From: Oscillospiraceae bacterium
Lineage (GTDB): Bacteria; Bacillota; Clostridia; Oscillospirales; Oscillospiraceae
Direction of reading: 5' to 3'
Length of the DNA stretch: 45,245 nt
Assembly (NCBI GenBank): GCA_017436785.1
Contig: JAFSCK010000154.1
Location: forward strand, 1 to 45,245
The notes under the pieces are model-generated. The model was given only the letters and a program-made list of their open reading frames with translations. It did not search any database and was not told where the DNA came from. Positions 7,670-16,380 of this stretch are shown in pieces. Within the stretch, counting starts at the first letter, position 1. Every line of letters starts with the position of its first letter. Both the position numbers and the translations under genes were made by a program.

Positions 7670-10015
7670 ATGGTCAGAAAGAGATATGTGATCGAGAATC
7701 TGGATTGCGCCAACTGTGCGGCGAAGATCGAAAGCAAATTCAACGCCCATGAGAAGGTGCAGGAAGCGGTCATTACCTTTTCCACCAAGCAGCTGCGGCT
7801 GACGGCGGAAGACCCGGATGCCCTGATCCCGGAGCTGGTTCGGATCGCCCGGACAGTGGAGGGAAATGTGGAAATTTATCTTAAGGAGAAGGCCGAAAAG
7901 CATACCCATGCGGAACATCATGGGCATCATCATGAGGAAGACCATGAATGCGGGTGTGGGCACCATCATGAGGAAGACCATGAATGCGGGTGTGGGCACC
8001 ATCATGAGGAAGGCCACGAATGCGGATGCGGGCACCATCATGAGGAAGGTCATGAATGCGGGTGCGGGCATCATCATGAGGAAGGCCACGAATGCGGATG
8101 CGGGCATCATCATGAGGAAGGTCATGAATGCGGCTGCGGACACCATCATGAGCATGATCAGGAATGTGAATGCGGTCATCACCATGACCATCACGAGGGG
8201 CAGGACAAGGAGAAGCGGGAGCTGGTGCTGGGAGTTCTGGCCTTTGGTGCGGCGCTGCTGGTGCAGGCACTGGGCTTCGGCATTGGGGCATTGCTGGGCT
8301 TTGTCTTTGCCTATTGGATCTTGGGCCGGGAGGTATTGAAGACGGCTGCAAGAAATCTGACCAAGGGACATGTGATGGATGAAAATTTCCTGATGTCCCT
8401 GGCCACCATTGGCGCTTTTTTCATCGGAGAATTTCCCGAGGCTGCAGGTGTGATGCTGTTCTACCGGGTGGGCGAGTATTTTGAGCACAGGGCCGTGGAG
8501 CGCAGTCGCAGCCAGATCATGGAGGCGGTGGACCTGCGGCCGGAAGTGGTGCAGCTTCTGGATGGCGAGGAAGTTCGGGAGATCCCGGCGGAGGAGGCCC
8601 GGGTGGGCGATAGGCTGCTGGTACGGCCCGGCGACCGGATCCCGCTGGACGGCATCGTCCTTGACGGCGAAAGCCGCATTGATACGGCTCCCATTACCGG
8701 TGAGCCGGTACCGGTTCGGGTGAAGGTGGGAGACAGTGTGACCTCCGGCTGCGTCAATACCGTGGGACAGCTGACCATCCGGGTGGAAAAGCCCTTGTCC
8801 GAATCTATGGTGACCCGGATCTTGGACAGCGTGGAAAATGCGGCGGCCAGCAAGCCGAAATTTGAGAAATTTATCACCCGGTTTGCAAGGATCTACACCC
8901 CGGTGGTGGTGGGCATCGCCGCGGCGACGGCTCTGATCCCCTCCTTGATTACGGGAGACTGGGGCTACTGGGTGTACACGGCTTTGAACTTCCTCGTTAT
9001 GAGCTGTCCCTGTGCACTGGTGCTGAGCGTGCCGCTGGCCTTCTTTGCGGGCATCGGTGCGGGAAGCAAGAAGGGCATCCTCTTTAAGGGCGGACAGTCC
9101 ATGGAGGCGCTGGCGAAGGTGAAGGCGGTGGTCATGGATAAGACCGGCACCCTGACCAAGGGCGATTTCAAGGTGCAGTCCATTGTGGGCGGTATGCCTC
9201 TCCTGCAATTGTGTGCCAGCTGTGAGCAGACCTCGACCCATCCCATCGCGGCGAGCATCGTGGCGGCAGCGAAGGAACAGAAATTGGAGCTGATGCAGCC
9301 GGAGAAGCTGCTGGAGCTGCCCGGTAAGGGCATCCATGCCATTTTGCAGGGCAATGACATTCTCTGCGGCAACGCCAAGCTGCTGCAGGAGCGGGGCATC
9401 GTCTTTGCGGAGATGAAGGACCCCGGCAGTGTGGTTTATGTGTCCGTCAACGGGCTCTATCAGGGCTGTCTGATCATCAATGACAGTCTGAAGGCTGGTG
9501 CGGAGGTCGCGGTGCGGCAGCTGCGGGACAAGGGGATTGAAACGGTGATGCTGACCGGTGATGCAGAGCGCTCTGCCAAGGCAGTGGCGGGACTGGTGGG
9601 TATCCGGGAGGTCCATGCGGGGCTGCTGCCTCAGCAGAAGCTGGAGCATTTGCAGGCCATCCGGCAGGAAAAGGGTGCGGTGATGTTCGTCGGCGACGGC
9701 ATCAACGATGCGCCGGTGCTGGCAGGTGCGGATGTAGGCGCAGCCATGGGCAGCGGCGCGGATGCGGCCATTGAGGCGGCGGATGTGGTGTTTATGACCT
9801 CCGATGTGGAGGCGGTGCCTCAGGCGCTGGCCATTGCGGAGCAGACCAATCAAATCGCATGGCAGAATGTGGTATTTGCGCTGGCGGTGAAGGCCATTGT
9901 TATGGTGCTGGGATTGCTGGGCCATGCTTCTATGTGGCTGGCAGTGTTTGCAGATTCCGGTGTGGCCATGCTGTGTGTGCTCAATTCCATTCGGCTGCTG
10001 TATCAGAAAAAGTAA
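7670..10015 (+). CDS. Heavy-metal P1B-type ATPase (Zn/Cd/Pb exporter) with His/Cys-rich repeat
   Basis: A 781-residue membrane pump. The start at 7670 follows AAGGAGG; an earlier in-frame ATG at 7625 lies in the operator. An N-terminal heavy-metal domain has C13-x2-C16 (LDCANCAAK). Residues 86-169 are a 12-residue tandem repeat (HHHEEGHECGCG), six regular copies plus one degenerate, ending in a further His cluster. The catalytic core follows: T343-GEP actuator motif, C446-P-C448 in the membrane metal site, phosphorylated D490 in DKTGT, an HP motif (THPIAA) in the nucleotide domain and GDGINDAP. The CPC motif and overall pattern fit CadA/ZntA-type divalent-metal exporters rather than copper pumps. 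It is followed within about a dozen bases by an amidohydrolase gene. Confidence 0.93.
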   Translation: MVRKRYVIENLDCANCAAKIESKFNAHEKVQEAVITFSTKQLRLTAEDPDALIPELVRIARTVEGNVEIYLKEKAEKHTHAEHHGHHHEEDHECGCGHHHEEDHECGCGHHHEEGHECGCGHHHEEGHECGCGHHHEEGHECGCGHHHEEGHECGCGHHHEHDQECECGHHHDHHEGQDKEKRELVLGVLAFGAALLVQALGFGIGALLGFVFAYWILGREVLKTAARNLTKGHVMDENFLMSLATIGAFFIGEFPEAAGVMLFYRVGEYFEHRAVERSRSQIMEAVDLRPEVVQLLDGEEVREIPAEEARVGDRLLVRPGDRIPLDGIVLDGESRIDTAPITGEPVPVRVKVGDSVTSGCVNTVGQLTIRVEKPLSESMVTRILDSVENAAASKPKFEKFITRFARIYTPVVVGIAAATALIPSLITGDWGYWVYTALNFLVMSCPCALVLSVPLAFFAGIGAGSKKGILFKGGQSMEALAKVKAVVMDKTGTLTKGDFKVQSIVGGMPLLQLCASCEQTSTHPIAASIVAAAKEQKLELMQPEKLLELPGKGIHAILQGNDILCGNAKLLQERGIVFAEMKDPGSVVYVSVNGLYQGCLIINDSLKAGAEVAVRQLRDKGIETVMLTGDAERSAKAVAGLVGIREVHAGLLPQQKLEHLQAIRQEKGAVMFVGDGINDAPVLAGADVGAAMGSGADAAIEAADVVFMTSDVEAVPQALAIAEQTNQIAWQNVVFALAVKAIVMVLGLLGHASMWLAVFADSGVAMLCVLNSIRLLYQKK
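7925..8176 (+). repeat. 36-bp coding tandem repeat in the metal ATPase
   Basis: Seven consecutive 36-bp units starting at 7925, 7961, 7997, 8033, 8069, 8105 and 8141. The first six encode HHHEE(D/G)HECGCG and differ by a few synonymous or D/G changes; the seventh is diverged. Near-identity at DNA level suggests recent unit duplication, so copy number may vary between strains. Confidence 0.95.
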
Positions 10016-10027
10016 GGAGTGAATCCG

Positions 10028-10876
10028 GTGCGGTGCGACTGTCATATGCATATGGTTCTGGATGGAGTGGATTGGAAGGCTGCTATTGGGCGGCATTCTG
10101 AGGAAATTCAGGAGGGCTGGATCCGTGGTGTCCTAAAGACCTATCAGGAGCTGGGCTTTACCTATCTGCGGGATGGCGGGGACCGGTGGGGCGTGGGGGC
10201 CAAGGCCCGGGCGTTGGCCGGGGAATACGGCATTACTTACCGTACGCCGCTGGCGAATCTGTGCATGGCGGGGCATTACGGTGCCTTTATTGGAAAAAAA
10301 TATGCTTCCTTCCGGGAATTTGCTGCGCTGGTGCGGCAGCAGCGGGGAGAAGGGGCGGATTTTGTGAAGATCATGATCTCCGGGCTCATGGATTTTGACC
10401 GGTTCGGGGTCCTGTCTGAGGAGCCGCTGGATGCGCAAACCATCCGGGAGCTGATCCACATTGCCCATGAGGAGGGCTGCTCTGTTATGGCTCATGCCAA
10501 TGGGGCGAGGACCGTGGAGGCAGCGGCATCGGCGGGGGTAGACTCTGTGGAGCATGGGGCTTATCTGGATCAGGATGCCCTCCACGCCATGAAAGACAGC
10601 GGTACGGTCTGGGTGCCGACCCTGTCCACGGTGGGAAACCTGAGGGGCAGGGGACGGTTTGACGAGAAGGCGGTCCGGGCGATTCTGGAAAGTGCGCTGG
10701 GTAATGTGGAGGCCTTTGCGGAGCTGGGCGGCCTGATTGCACCGGGTACCGATGCGGGAGCTTGGGCGGTGCCGCATGGCAGCCTGACGGAGTATGCACT
10801 GCTGGAATCGGTGCTGGGAGAAAAGACCGGGGCTGTGCTGGAAAAGGGCATTAGGGAAATCATGCGGAAATTTTAA
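10028..10876 (+). CDS. Amidohydrolase-family metal-dependent hydrolase
   Basis: A 282-residue protein with the amidohydrolase metal ligands: H6-x-H8 (CDCHMHM), a lysine in FVKIMISG, histidines in VMAHANG and SVEHGAY, and aspartate in APGTDAGAW. The fold family includes imidazolonepropionase- and prolidase-like enzymes; the substrate cannot be told. The start is GTG at 10028, since AAGGAG at 10013-10018 is well spaced from it and too close to the GTG at 10019. It is shorter than typical members (about 400), lacking the N-terminal beta-sandwich. It is probably co-transcribed with the metal ATPase. Confidence 0.8.
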   Translation: MRCDCHMHMVLDGVDWKAAIGRHSEEIQEGWIRGVLKTYQELGFTYLRDGGDRWGVGAKARALAGEYGITYRTPLANLCMAGHYGAFIGKKYASFREFAALVRQQRGEGADFVKIMISGLMDFDRFGVLSEEPLDAQTIRELIHIAHEEGCSVMAHANGARTVEAAASAGVDSVEHGAYLDQDALHAMKDSGTVWVPTLSTVGNLRGRGRFDEKAVRAILESALGNVEAFAELGGLIAPGTDAGAWAVPHGSLTEYALLESVLGEKTGAVLEKGIREIMRKF

Positions 10877-10880
10877 GAGA

Positions 10881-10913
10881 AGGGCGGTCCGGAAATGGAC
10901 TGCCCTTTTTTTG
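10881..10913 (+). terminator. Terminator after the amidohydrolase gene
   Basis: Stem GGGCGGTCC / GGACTGCCC with a short loop, followed by T7. It ends the metal ATPase operon. Confidence 0.85.
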
Positions 10914-10932
10914 GTTGAAAAATATTTTTTTC

Positions 10933-10962
10933 AAAAGTTGCCCATTTGTGGGCAACTTTTTT
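10933..10962. terminator. Second hairpin terminator preceding the phage cassette
   Basis: Stem AAAGTTGCCC / GGGCAACTTT with a short loop and a T-run on each side. It isolates the phage genes from upstream transcription. No canonical promoter was seen between this hairpin and the first phage gene at 10998. Confidence 0.8.
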
Positions 10963-10997
10963 GTGTTTTGAGGGTAGGGGTGAAAGGAAGGTTTGGA

Positions 10998-11321
10998 ATG
11001 AAGGGGAAAGGACTGGATAAGGAACTGCGGCAGCGGATCCGGGATGGGACGGTGCGGCGGCAGGATGTGACCCGGCGGCTGGCAGAGCTGGCCTTCGGAC
11101 AGGTCAATGACTGTGTGCGGCTGGTGCTGGAAGCGGAACCGGAACTGGAGAAGCTGGATCTTAGCTTGCTGTGCGAAGTGAAGCGCAATGAAAAGGGGAC
11201 GGTGGAGGTGAAGCTCATTGACCGGCTGCGGGTGCTGGAGCAGCTGGCCCGGGTGGCAGGAGAGGACAAGGAGGGGCTGGACCTGTTTTTAAGGGCCTTG
11301 CAGGGCGGTGAGGAAGCATGA
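10998..11321 (+). CDS. Probable phage terminase small subunit
   Basis: A 107-residue, highly charged helical protein. It sits immediately before the large terminase and overlaps it by 4 bp (ATGA). No clear DNA-binding motif can be named by eye; the role as the DNA-recognition subunit of the packaging motor is inferred from position, size and coupling. The pattern of an N-terminal basic helix, a LAFGxxND segment and an acidic tail is one I associate with small terminase proteins of Clostridial prophages. A weak ribosome site (AAAGGAAGG) precedes the ATG. Confidence 0.65.
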   Translation: MKGKGLDKELRQRIRDGTVRRQDVTRRLAELAFGQVNDCVRLVLEAEPELEKLDLSLLCEVKRNEKGTVEVKLIDRLRVLEQLARVAGEDKEGLDLFLRALQGGEEA

Positions 11322-12568
11322 AGGAAATGGCCTTTTCGTCAAAGCAGCGGCGGGTGCTGACATGGTGGATGCCGGGAAGTCCCGATGAAGGAAAAGAGGC
11401 CATTTTCTGCGATGGGGCGGTGCGGTCGGGGAAGACACTGGCCATGGGGCTGGGCTTTTTTATCTGGGCCCACAGCTGCTTTGATGGGCAGAAGTTCGGT
11501 GTCTGCGGAAAAACCATTGAAGCCCTGCGGCGAAATGTTTTGTCGGAGATCTTGCCCCGGCTGGAGGAGCTGGGGGCGGTATGGAGGGAAAAACGGTCGG
11601 AAAACCTGGTGACGGTGCGGTTTCTGGGGCGGGAGAACCGGTTCTACATCTTTGGAGGGCGGGATGAAAGCTCGGCGGGGCTGATCCAAGGTGTGACCTT
11701 TGCAGGGGTACTGCTGGATGAGGCGGCGCTGATGCCCCGGTCCTTTGTGGAGCAGGCTTGCGCCCGGTGCTCGGTGGCGGGAAGCCGGCTGTGGTTCAAC
11801 TGCAATCCGGCGGGGCCGGGTCATTGGCTGTACAAAAGCTGGGTGCTGGAAGCGGAGCAGCGGAATTGCTTGCGGCTCCATTTTACCATGGAGGATAATC
11901 CGGGCTTGACGGAGGCCATTCGCAGGCGCTATGAGCGGCTGTACAGCGGTGTGTTTTACCAGCGGTATGTGCTGGGGCGGTGGGTGCAGGCGGAGGGACG
12001 GGTCTACGACTTTTTCAGCAGTGAAATGGTAGGAAAGGTGCCGGAAAGCTGCGATAAATGGTACGTTTCCTGTGACTACGGTACGGTCAATCCCATGTCC
12101 ATGGGGCTGTGGGGCCGCTGCGGCGGGGTCTGGTACCGGGTGAAGGAATTCTATTTCAGCTCCCGGAGGGAGATGCGGCAGATGACGGATGAGGAATACG
12201 CGGCTGCGCTGGAAGCATTGGCAGGAGGGCGGGAGATCACGGCGGTGATCGTGGACCCGTCGGCGGCCAGCTTTCTGGAGGTGCTGCGGCGCAGGGGCTG
12301 GCGGGTACGCAAAGCCAGCAACGATGTGTTGGCGGGGATCCGGCTGACGGCGGATCTGCTGAAAAGCGGTAAAATCGTCATCTGCGAGGGCTGTACGGAC
12401 TGCCTGCGGGAGATGGAGGAATATGTGTGGGACCTGAGCGGCGGCGGTCAGGACCGGGTGCGCAAGGAGCATGACCATGCCATGGACGACATGCGGTATT
12501 TTGCAGCCACGGTGCTGGGGGAGAAGACCGGTGGGTTTGCGGCGTGCAGTGTGGCGCGGAGAGGGTGA
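11318..12568 (+). CDS. Phage terminase large subunit (PBSX-type)
   Basis: A 416-residue packaging motor. The ATPase half has Walker A G33-AVRSGKT40 and Walker B VLLDEA (131-136). The C-terminal nuclease half shows acidic residues in CDYGTVNP (about 251), VDPSAASF (about 312) and HDHAMDDMRYF (about 385), the usual RNase H-like metal ligands. The reading frame is intact and of normal length, so the enzyme could be active. It is followed by a palindromic insert at 12571-12616 before the portal gene. Confidence 0.92.
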   Translation: MKEMAFSSKQRRVLTWWMPGSPDEGKEAIFCDGAVRSGKTLAMGLGFFIWAHSCFDGQKFGVCGKTIEALRRNVLSEILPRLEELGAVWREKRSENLVTVRFLGRENRFYIFGGRDESSAGLIQGVTFAGVLLDEAALMPRSFVEQACARCSVAGSRLWFNCNPAGPGHWLYKSWVLEAEQRNCLRLHFTMEDNPGLTEAIRRRYERLYSGVFYQRYVLGRWVQAEGRVYDFFSSEMVGKVPESCDKWYVSCDYGTVNPMSMGLWGRCGGVWYRVKEFYFSSRREMRQMTDEEYAAALEALAGGREITAVIVDPSAASFLEVLRRRGWRVRKASNDVLAGIRLTADLLKSGKIVICEGCTDCLREMEEYVWDLSGGGQDRVRKEHDHAMDDMRYFAATVLGEKTGGFAACSVARRG

Positions 12569-12570
12569 AA

Positions 12571-12616
12571 AAGCCTTCCCCCCCCCGGGGGGGAAGGCTT
12601 TGGGCGCGGACGCGCC
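12571..12616. repeat. Palindrome (family C end) between terminase and portal
   Basis: AAGCCTTCCC and GGGAAGGCTT arms with a C/G-rich centre at 12571-12600, followed by a second small palindrome (GGCGCGGACGCGCC) to 12616. The first matches the end units of family C repeats at 40418 and 43783. It separates two phage genes that abut or overlap in most phages. Confidence 0.8.
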
Positions 12617-12639
12617 AATGTGGAGAAAGGGGCGGTTTT

Positions 12640-13785
12640 TTGAATTGGGGTAAGAAGAAGGAGGCCTCCGGGACGGTGGCGGCGGTTTGTCAGCTGCGCG
12701 GTGGGGATACCCATCCCTTTGGGGCTATGCGGGGGTTTGTGCCTCTGGGTGGCGGGGAGGAACGGATCTACCGGGAGCTGCGGGAGGCCCTTCCGGTGCT
12801 GGATGCGGCTGTTGGGAAGCTGGTGCGGCTGTGCGGCGGATTTCAGGTGCAGTGCCGCAATGAGAATGCCCAGCAGAGGCTGAATGGATTTTTGAAGCGG
12901 ATGCCCTGCGGACGGGGCCAGATGGGGATGGACAGCTTCTTGAATGGATATCTGGACAGCCTGCTGACTTATGGACGGGCCGTGGGAGAACTGGTGGTAG
13001 CCGGGGGAAAGCTGAAGGCGGTCTGCTGGGGAGATGTGACGGCGCTGGAGGTGCAGGAGGGAGAGTCGCCTCTGGATGTGGTGCTGTGGGGCATGGATGA
13101 GCACGGGCTGATGCGGCCGCTGCCTTACCAGCAGCTGCTGCTGTTCACCACATGGCAGCCGGAGCCTGCCCACCCTTATGGGGTCAGCCTGTTCCGGGGG
13201 ATGCCCTTTCTGGCGGAGATCCTGCTGAAGATCTACAACACCATTGGTACCAACTGGGAACGGGCGGGCAATGTCCGCTACAGCGTCATCTGCAAGGGCG
13301 GAGAGGATATGGACCCTGTCACGGCGCAGGAACGGGGCAAGGCGGTGGCGGCAGAATGGGCCAAGGCCATGGAGGACTGCAAGAACGGGACGGTTCGGGA
13401 TTTTGTGGCGGTAGGCGATGTGCAGATCAAGGTCATCGGCGGAGAAGCCCCCATTTTGGATTCGGAAGTGCCGGTGCGGCAGATTTTGGAGCAGCTGGTA
13501 GCCAAGACCGGACTGCCTCCCTTCCTGCTGGGGCTGAGCTGGAGCACCACGGAGCGGATGAGCGCCCAGCAGGCGGACCTGCTGACCTCGGAGCTGTGGG
13601 CCCTGCGGCGAACAGTGGAACCGGTGGTACGGAAGATCTGTGAGACCTTCCTTGCGCTGGAGGGGCTGGACAACCGGGTGGAGATTTTGTGGGAGGATAT
13701 CTCCCTGCAGGACATTCATCAGGAGGCGCAGGCGGAATTGTACCGGGCCCAGGCGGCGAAATATTGGGCAGAGGCTGAGGGGTAA
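12640..13785 (+). CDS. Phage portal protein
   Basis: A 381-residue protein placed directly after the large terminase, where the portal is expected. It has the mixed character of portal proteins: an N-terminal wing, a central clip region, and a long C-terminal helix ending in an acidic QAELYRAQAAKYWAEAEG tail. TTG at 12640 is preferred as start, with AAAGGGG about 8 nt before it. The open frame reaches an ATG at 12544, but those codons run through the palindromic insert and overlap the terminase, so they are unlikely to be translated. It forms the dodecameric DNA entry ring of the capsid (family knowledge). Confidence 0.85.
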   Translation: MNWGKKKEASGTVAAVCQLRGGDTHPFGAMRGFVPLGGGEERIYRELREALPVLDAAVGKLVRLCGGFQVQCRNENAQQRLNGFLKRMPCGRGQMGMDSFLNGYLDSLLTYGRAVGELVVAGGKLKAVCWGDVTALEVQEGESPLDVVLWGMDEHGLMRPLPYQQLLLFTTWQPEPAHPYGVSLFRGMPFLAEILLKIYNTIGTNWERAGNVRYSVICKGGEDMDPVTAQERGKAVAAEWAKAMEDCKNGTVRDFVAVGDVQIKVIGGEAPILDSEVPVRQILEQLVAKTGLPPFLLGLSWSTTERMSAQQADLLTSELWALRRTVEPVVRKICETFLALEGLDNRVEILWEDISLQDIHQEAQAELYRAQAAKYWAEAEG

Positions 13786-13801
13786 ACAGTCGTTTCTCTT
13801 T

Positions 13802-13887
13802 GTAGGGGAGGGAAATAATCATTTATCACCTGCGGTGATCTAATTCTGCAACGCAAAATTACCGGGAGGGGCAAGACCCTCCCCTAC
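13802..13887. repeat. Family B repeat between portal and protease genes
   Basis: An 86-bp element with ends GTAGGGGAGGG and CCCTCCCCTAC. Inside is a smaller palindrome (ATCACCTGCGGTGAT). It lies inside the phage cassette, in a junction with no other function visible. Confidence 0.85.
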
Positions 13888-13934
13888 GAATATACTTTTA
13901 AATGATCATTTTTCTATATTCAAAGGAGGAAATC

Positions 13935-14831
13935 ATGGAAATTCGGAAGGCGGCGGAGGCGGCGGGCAGTGGGGCGCCTACTGCGGTGCAGTTGGAGGCC
14001 ATCAATGCGCTGGCAAAGGCACGGCTGAATGGGGAGCAGGTATATGTATTCTCTGTGCGGCTGTGCGATGACCAGATGGACCGGGATCATGAGCGCTTTG
14101 ACCCCCGGGCGTTGGGGAAGCTTGCCAAGCTGTTCATCGGCAAGACCGGTATTTTGGACCACAAGTGGAGTGCTGGGAATCAGGTGGCCCGGATCTTTGA
14201 AACACAGGTGGTGCAGGAGGAAGGCATCAGCTACATCAAGGCATGGGCCTATATCCGCCGGGGCGGGGCCAACGAGGAGATCATTGCGGACATTGAGGCG
14301 GGGATCAAAAAGGAAGTCTCCGTGGGCTGTGCCATGGGCCGCAGCGTATGCTCCGTCTGCGGCAGTGAGTACGGAACCTGCGGCCATGTGAAGGGCGAGG
14401 TCTATGACGGACAGGTCTGCTGCGCCATTTTGCAGGAGCCGGTGGATGCCTATGAATTTTCCTTCGTGGCGGTGCCTGCCCAGCGGGAGGCCGGGGTCTT
14501 GAAAGGGCTGGGAAGCGGTCAGCGGACCTTGAAGGAGCTGGCGGAGGAATTTGGCGCACAGGCAGAATACCGGGCACTGTTTAAGGAAGCGGAGCTGGGA
14601 CGGCGGTATCAGAAGGAGCTGGAGGACAGCGTGGTACGGCTGGGGCTGACACTGGAGCTGGGTGTTACCGAGCCGGTGCTGCGGAATCTGGCAAAGCGGG
14701 CGGCAGCGGAGGATCTGCTGGCGCTGAAGGAGGCGCTGGAAGCGCGGGTCAATGAGATGCTTCCGGTGTGCACCCAGCTGGGCGGCAGGGTCGGAAAGCA
14801 GGAAATGTTGGAGAGCGGGTTTTTGGTCTAG
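13935..14831 (+). CDS. Probable prohead protease with C-terminal scaffold region
   Basis: A 298-residue protein started at the ATG 7 nt after AAAGGAGG. Residues about 35-185 resemble HK97-type (S78) prohead proteases: H76 in GILDHKW and S129 in KEVSVGCAMG match the expected catalytic His and Ser. A cysteine-rich loop (C139, C142, C149, CC162-163) is unusual and could bind metal. Residues 190-298 are helical and charged, like the scaffolding segment such proteases carry. Placement between portal and capsid supports the call. The assignment is by motif and context, not by strong recognised similarity. Confidence 0.65.
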   Translation: MEIRKAAEAAGSGAPTAVQLEAINALAKARLNGEQVYVFSVRLCDDQMDRDHERFDPRALGKLAKLFIGKTGILDHKWSAGNQVARIFETQVVQEEGISYIKAWAYIRRGGANEEIIADIEAGIKKEVSVGCAMGRSVCSVCGSEYGTCGHVKGEVYDGQVCCAILQEPVDAYEFSFVAVPAQREAGVLKGLGSGQRTLKELAEEFGAQAEYRALFKEAELGRRYQKELEDSVVRLGLTLELGVTEPVLRNLAKRAAAEDLLALKEALEARVNEMLPVCTQLGGRVGKQEMLESGFLV

Positions 14832-14837
14832 AGCGGT

Positions 14838-14938
14838 GTCGTTGCGAGGAGCAAAGCGACGTGGCAATCTCCTTCAGGTTTCTGCGCGGACTTTTGAGGG
14901 GGATTGCCACACCAGTCTGCGGACTGGTTCGCAATGAC
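14838..14938. repeat. Family A repeat, copy 2, inside the phage cassette
   Basis: Ends are GTCGTTGCGAGG (one change from consensus) and TTCGCAATGAC. It begins 6 bp after the protease stop and ends 56 bp before the capsid start. Confidence 0.9.
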
Positions 14939-14994
14939 ATCGTTCTTTCAAGAATACAACGAATAAATTATTTTTATTTAGGAGGATATGTAAA

Positions 14995-16020
14995 ATGGGT
15001 TATGACAATCTGAGACTGGAAAAGGGTATGTATCGGCAGGAAGGCATGAGCTTTACGCAGGTGCTGGAATCTCTGGACCCCAGTGAGAACTACCGGGGTA
15101 CTGCCTTGGAGGGCACCGACGCCTTCCAGCGCCAGCTGAAGCGCTTTGGCATTCGTGCCAAGGGCGCCGGTTCTTCTCCTGTGGAGAAGTTCTTCCGCAC
15201 CATGGATTCTGCGGTGCTGTTCCCTGAGTACATCGCACGGACCGTTCGTCAGGGCATGGAGGAAAATGATATCCTGCCTGCCATCGTGGCCACTACCACT
15301 GTCATCGATGGGCTGGATTACCGCTCCATCTATTCTGACCCCACCGATGAGGACAAGGCGCTGCAGGATGTGGAGGAGGGCGCTGCCATCCCTGAGACTG
15401 CAGTGAAAACCAAGGACCATCTGGTGCACCTGACCAAGCGGGGCAGAATGCTGGTGGCTTCTTATGAGGCGCTGCGGTTCCAGAAGCTGGACCTGTTCGG
15501 TGTCATGCTGCGCCAGATCGGTGCCCACATCCAGAAGCAGCAGCTTAGCGATGCGGTGAATGTGCTCATCAACGGCGACGGCAATGACAATGCCGCTGCT
15601 GCCTACACCATCGGCACCAACCCCATGAGCGGTACCAAGGGCACCCTGACCTATGACCAGCTGGTGGAGTTCTGGGGTCAGTTTGATCCTTACACCATGA
15701 ACACTTTGCTGTGTAACACTGCCACCATGACCAAGCTGCTGAAGGTGCCTGAGCTGCAGAATCCCATGACCGGCCTGAATTTCCAAGGAACCGGCAAGCT
15801 GACCACCCCTCTGGGTGCCCAGCTGCACCGCACCGGTGCCGTTGCGAATGATGTGATCATCGGTTTGGACAACCGCTATGCGCTGGAGCTGGTCCGTGCC
15901 GGGGATGTGCTGGTGGAATATGACAAGCTCATCGACCGGCAGCTGGAGCGTGCCGCTATCACCTCCATCTCCGGCTTTGGCAAGATCTGCGACGGCGCGG
16001 CCTGCGTGCTGAACGTATGA
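14995..16020 (+). CDS. Phage major capsid protein
   Basis: A 341-residue soluble protein right after the protease, with a perfect AGGAGG site 8 nt before the ATG. Codon choice shifts toward GCT, CGT and ACC compared with its phage neighbours, as is usual for a highly expressed structural protein. The sequence shows no cysteine-rich or membrane parts and includes an E-loop-like N-terminal region and a RGRMLVASYEAL segment seen in HK97-fold capsid proteins. The assignment rests mainly on order, size and codon bias. It overlaps the next gene by 4 bp. Confidence 0.8.
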   Translation: MGYDNLRLEKGMYRQEGMSFTQVLESLDPSENYRGTALEGTDAFQRQLKRFGIRAKGAGSSPVEKFFRTMDSAVLFPEYIARTVRQGMEENDILPAIVATTTVIDGLDYRSIYSDPTDEDKALQDVEEGAAIPETAVKTKDHLVHLTKRGRMLVASYEALRFQKLDLFGVMLRQIGAHIQKQQLSDAVNVLINGDGNDNAAAAYTIGTNPMSGTKGTLTYDQLVEFWGQFDPYTMNTLLCNTATMTKLLKVPELQNPMTGLNFQGTGKLTTPLGAQLHRTGAVANDVIIGLDNRYALELVRAGDVLVEYDKLIDRQLERAAITSISGFGKICDGAACVLNV

Positions 16021-16379
16021 TGCTGGAAAATCTGGTCTTTGCCCAGACTGCTCTGCTGGCTGGGGAACTGGACGGGCATCATCAGGCACTGCTGCGGGCC
16101 CTGTGTCAGGGAGCGGTGGCCGTCCTGCGCAGCAGGCTGCGGGAGGGGCTTACGCCGGAGGACTGCAAGGCGGACTTTGTGGCGGCGGCCAGCCTGTTTG
16201 CCCTGTCTTCTTTGAACAGTGCAGAGGACAGCGGGCAGGTGGAGGAATTTAAGGCAGGAGATCTGACGGTAAAACAGGGGGCGGCATCCAAGGATGCCGC
16301 GTCCCGGTGTCTGGAGCGGCAGGCGGAGCAGATCATCCGGCCTTACCTGAAGGACAGCTTCTCTTTTCTGGGGGTGTGA
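16017..16379 (+). CDS. Probable phage head-tail connector (gp6-like)
   Basis: A 120-residue helical protein coupled to the capsid gene (ATGA overlap; a second ATG at 16020 is an equally good start). Its size, helical make-up and position after the capsid gene match the gp6-like DNA-packaging connector that docks on the portal. No catalytic motif. Confidence 0.6.
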   Translation: MMLENLVFAQTALLAGELDGHHQALLRALCQGAVAVLRSRLREGLTPEDCKADFVAAASLFALSSLNSAEDSGQVEEFKAGDLTVKQGAASKDAASRCLERQAEQIIRPYLKDSFSFLGV

Positions 16380-16380
16380 T

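Noticed and set aside
7925-8176. 36-bp repeats as a CRISPR array
   Set aside because: Units are directly adjacent with no spacers and are in frame inside a coding gene.
7637-10096. Long minus-strand frame of about 819 codons opposite the metal ATPase
   Set aside because: Antisense of a well-recognised P-type ATPase; the apparent Met/His richness is a shadow of the His/Cys repeat.
10863-10997. Phage attachment site next to the cassette
   Set aside because: No tRNA gene and no matching direct repeat was seen at 10.9 and 17.8 kb; only terminators are present.
12544-12639. Longer portal protein starting at ATG 12544
   Set aside because: Those codons overlap terminase and run through a palindromic repeat; a TTG with a ribosome site follows at 12640.
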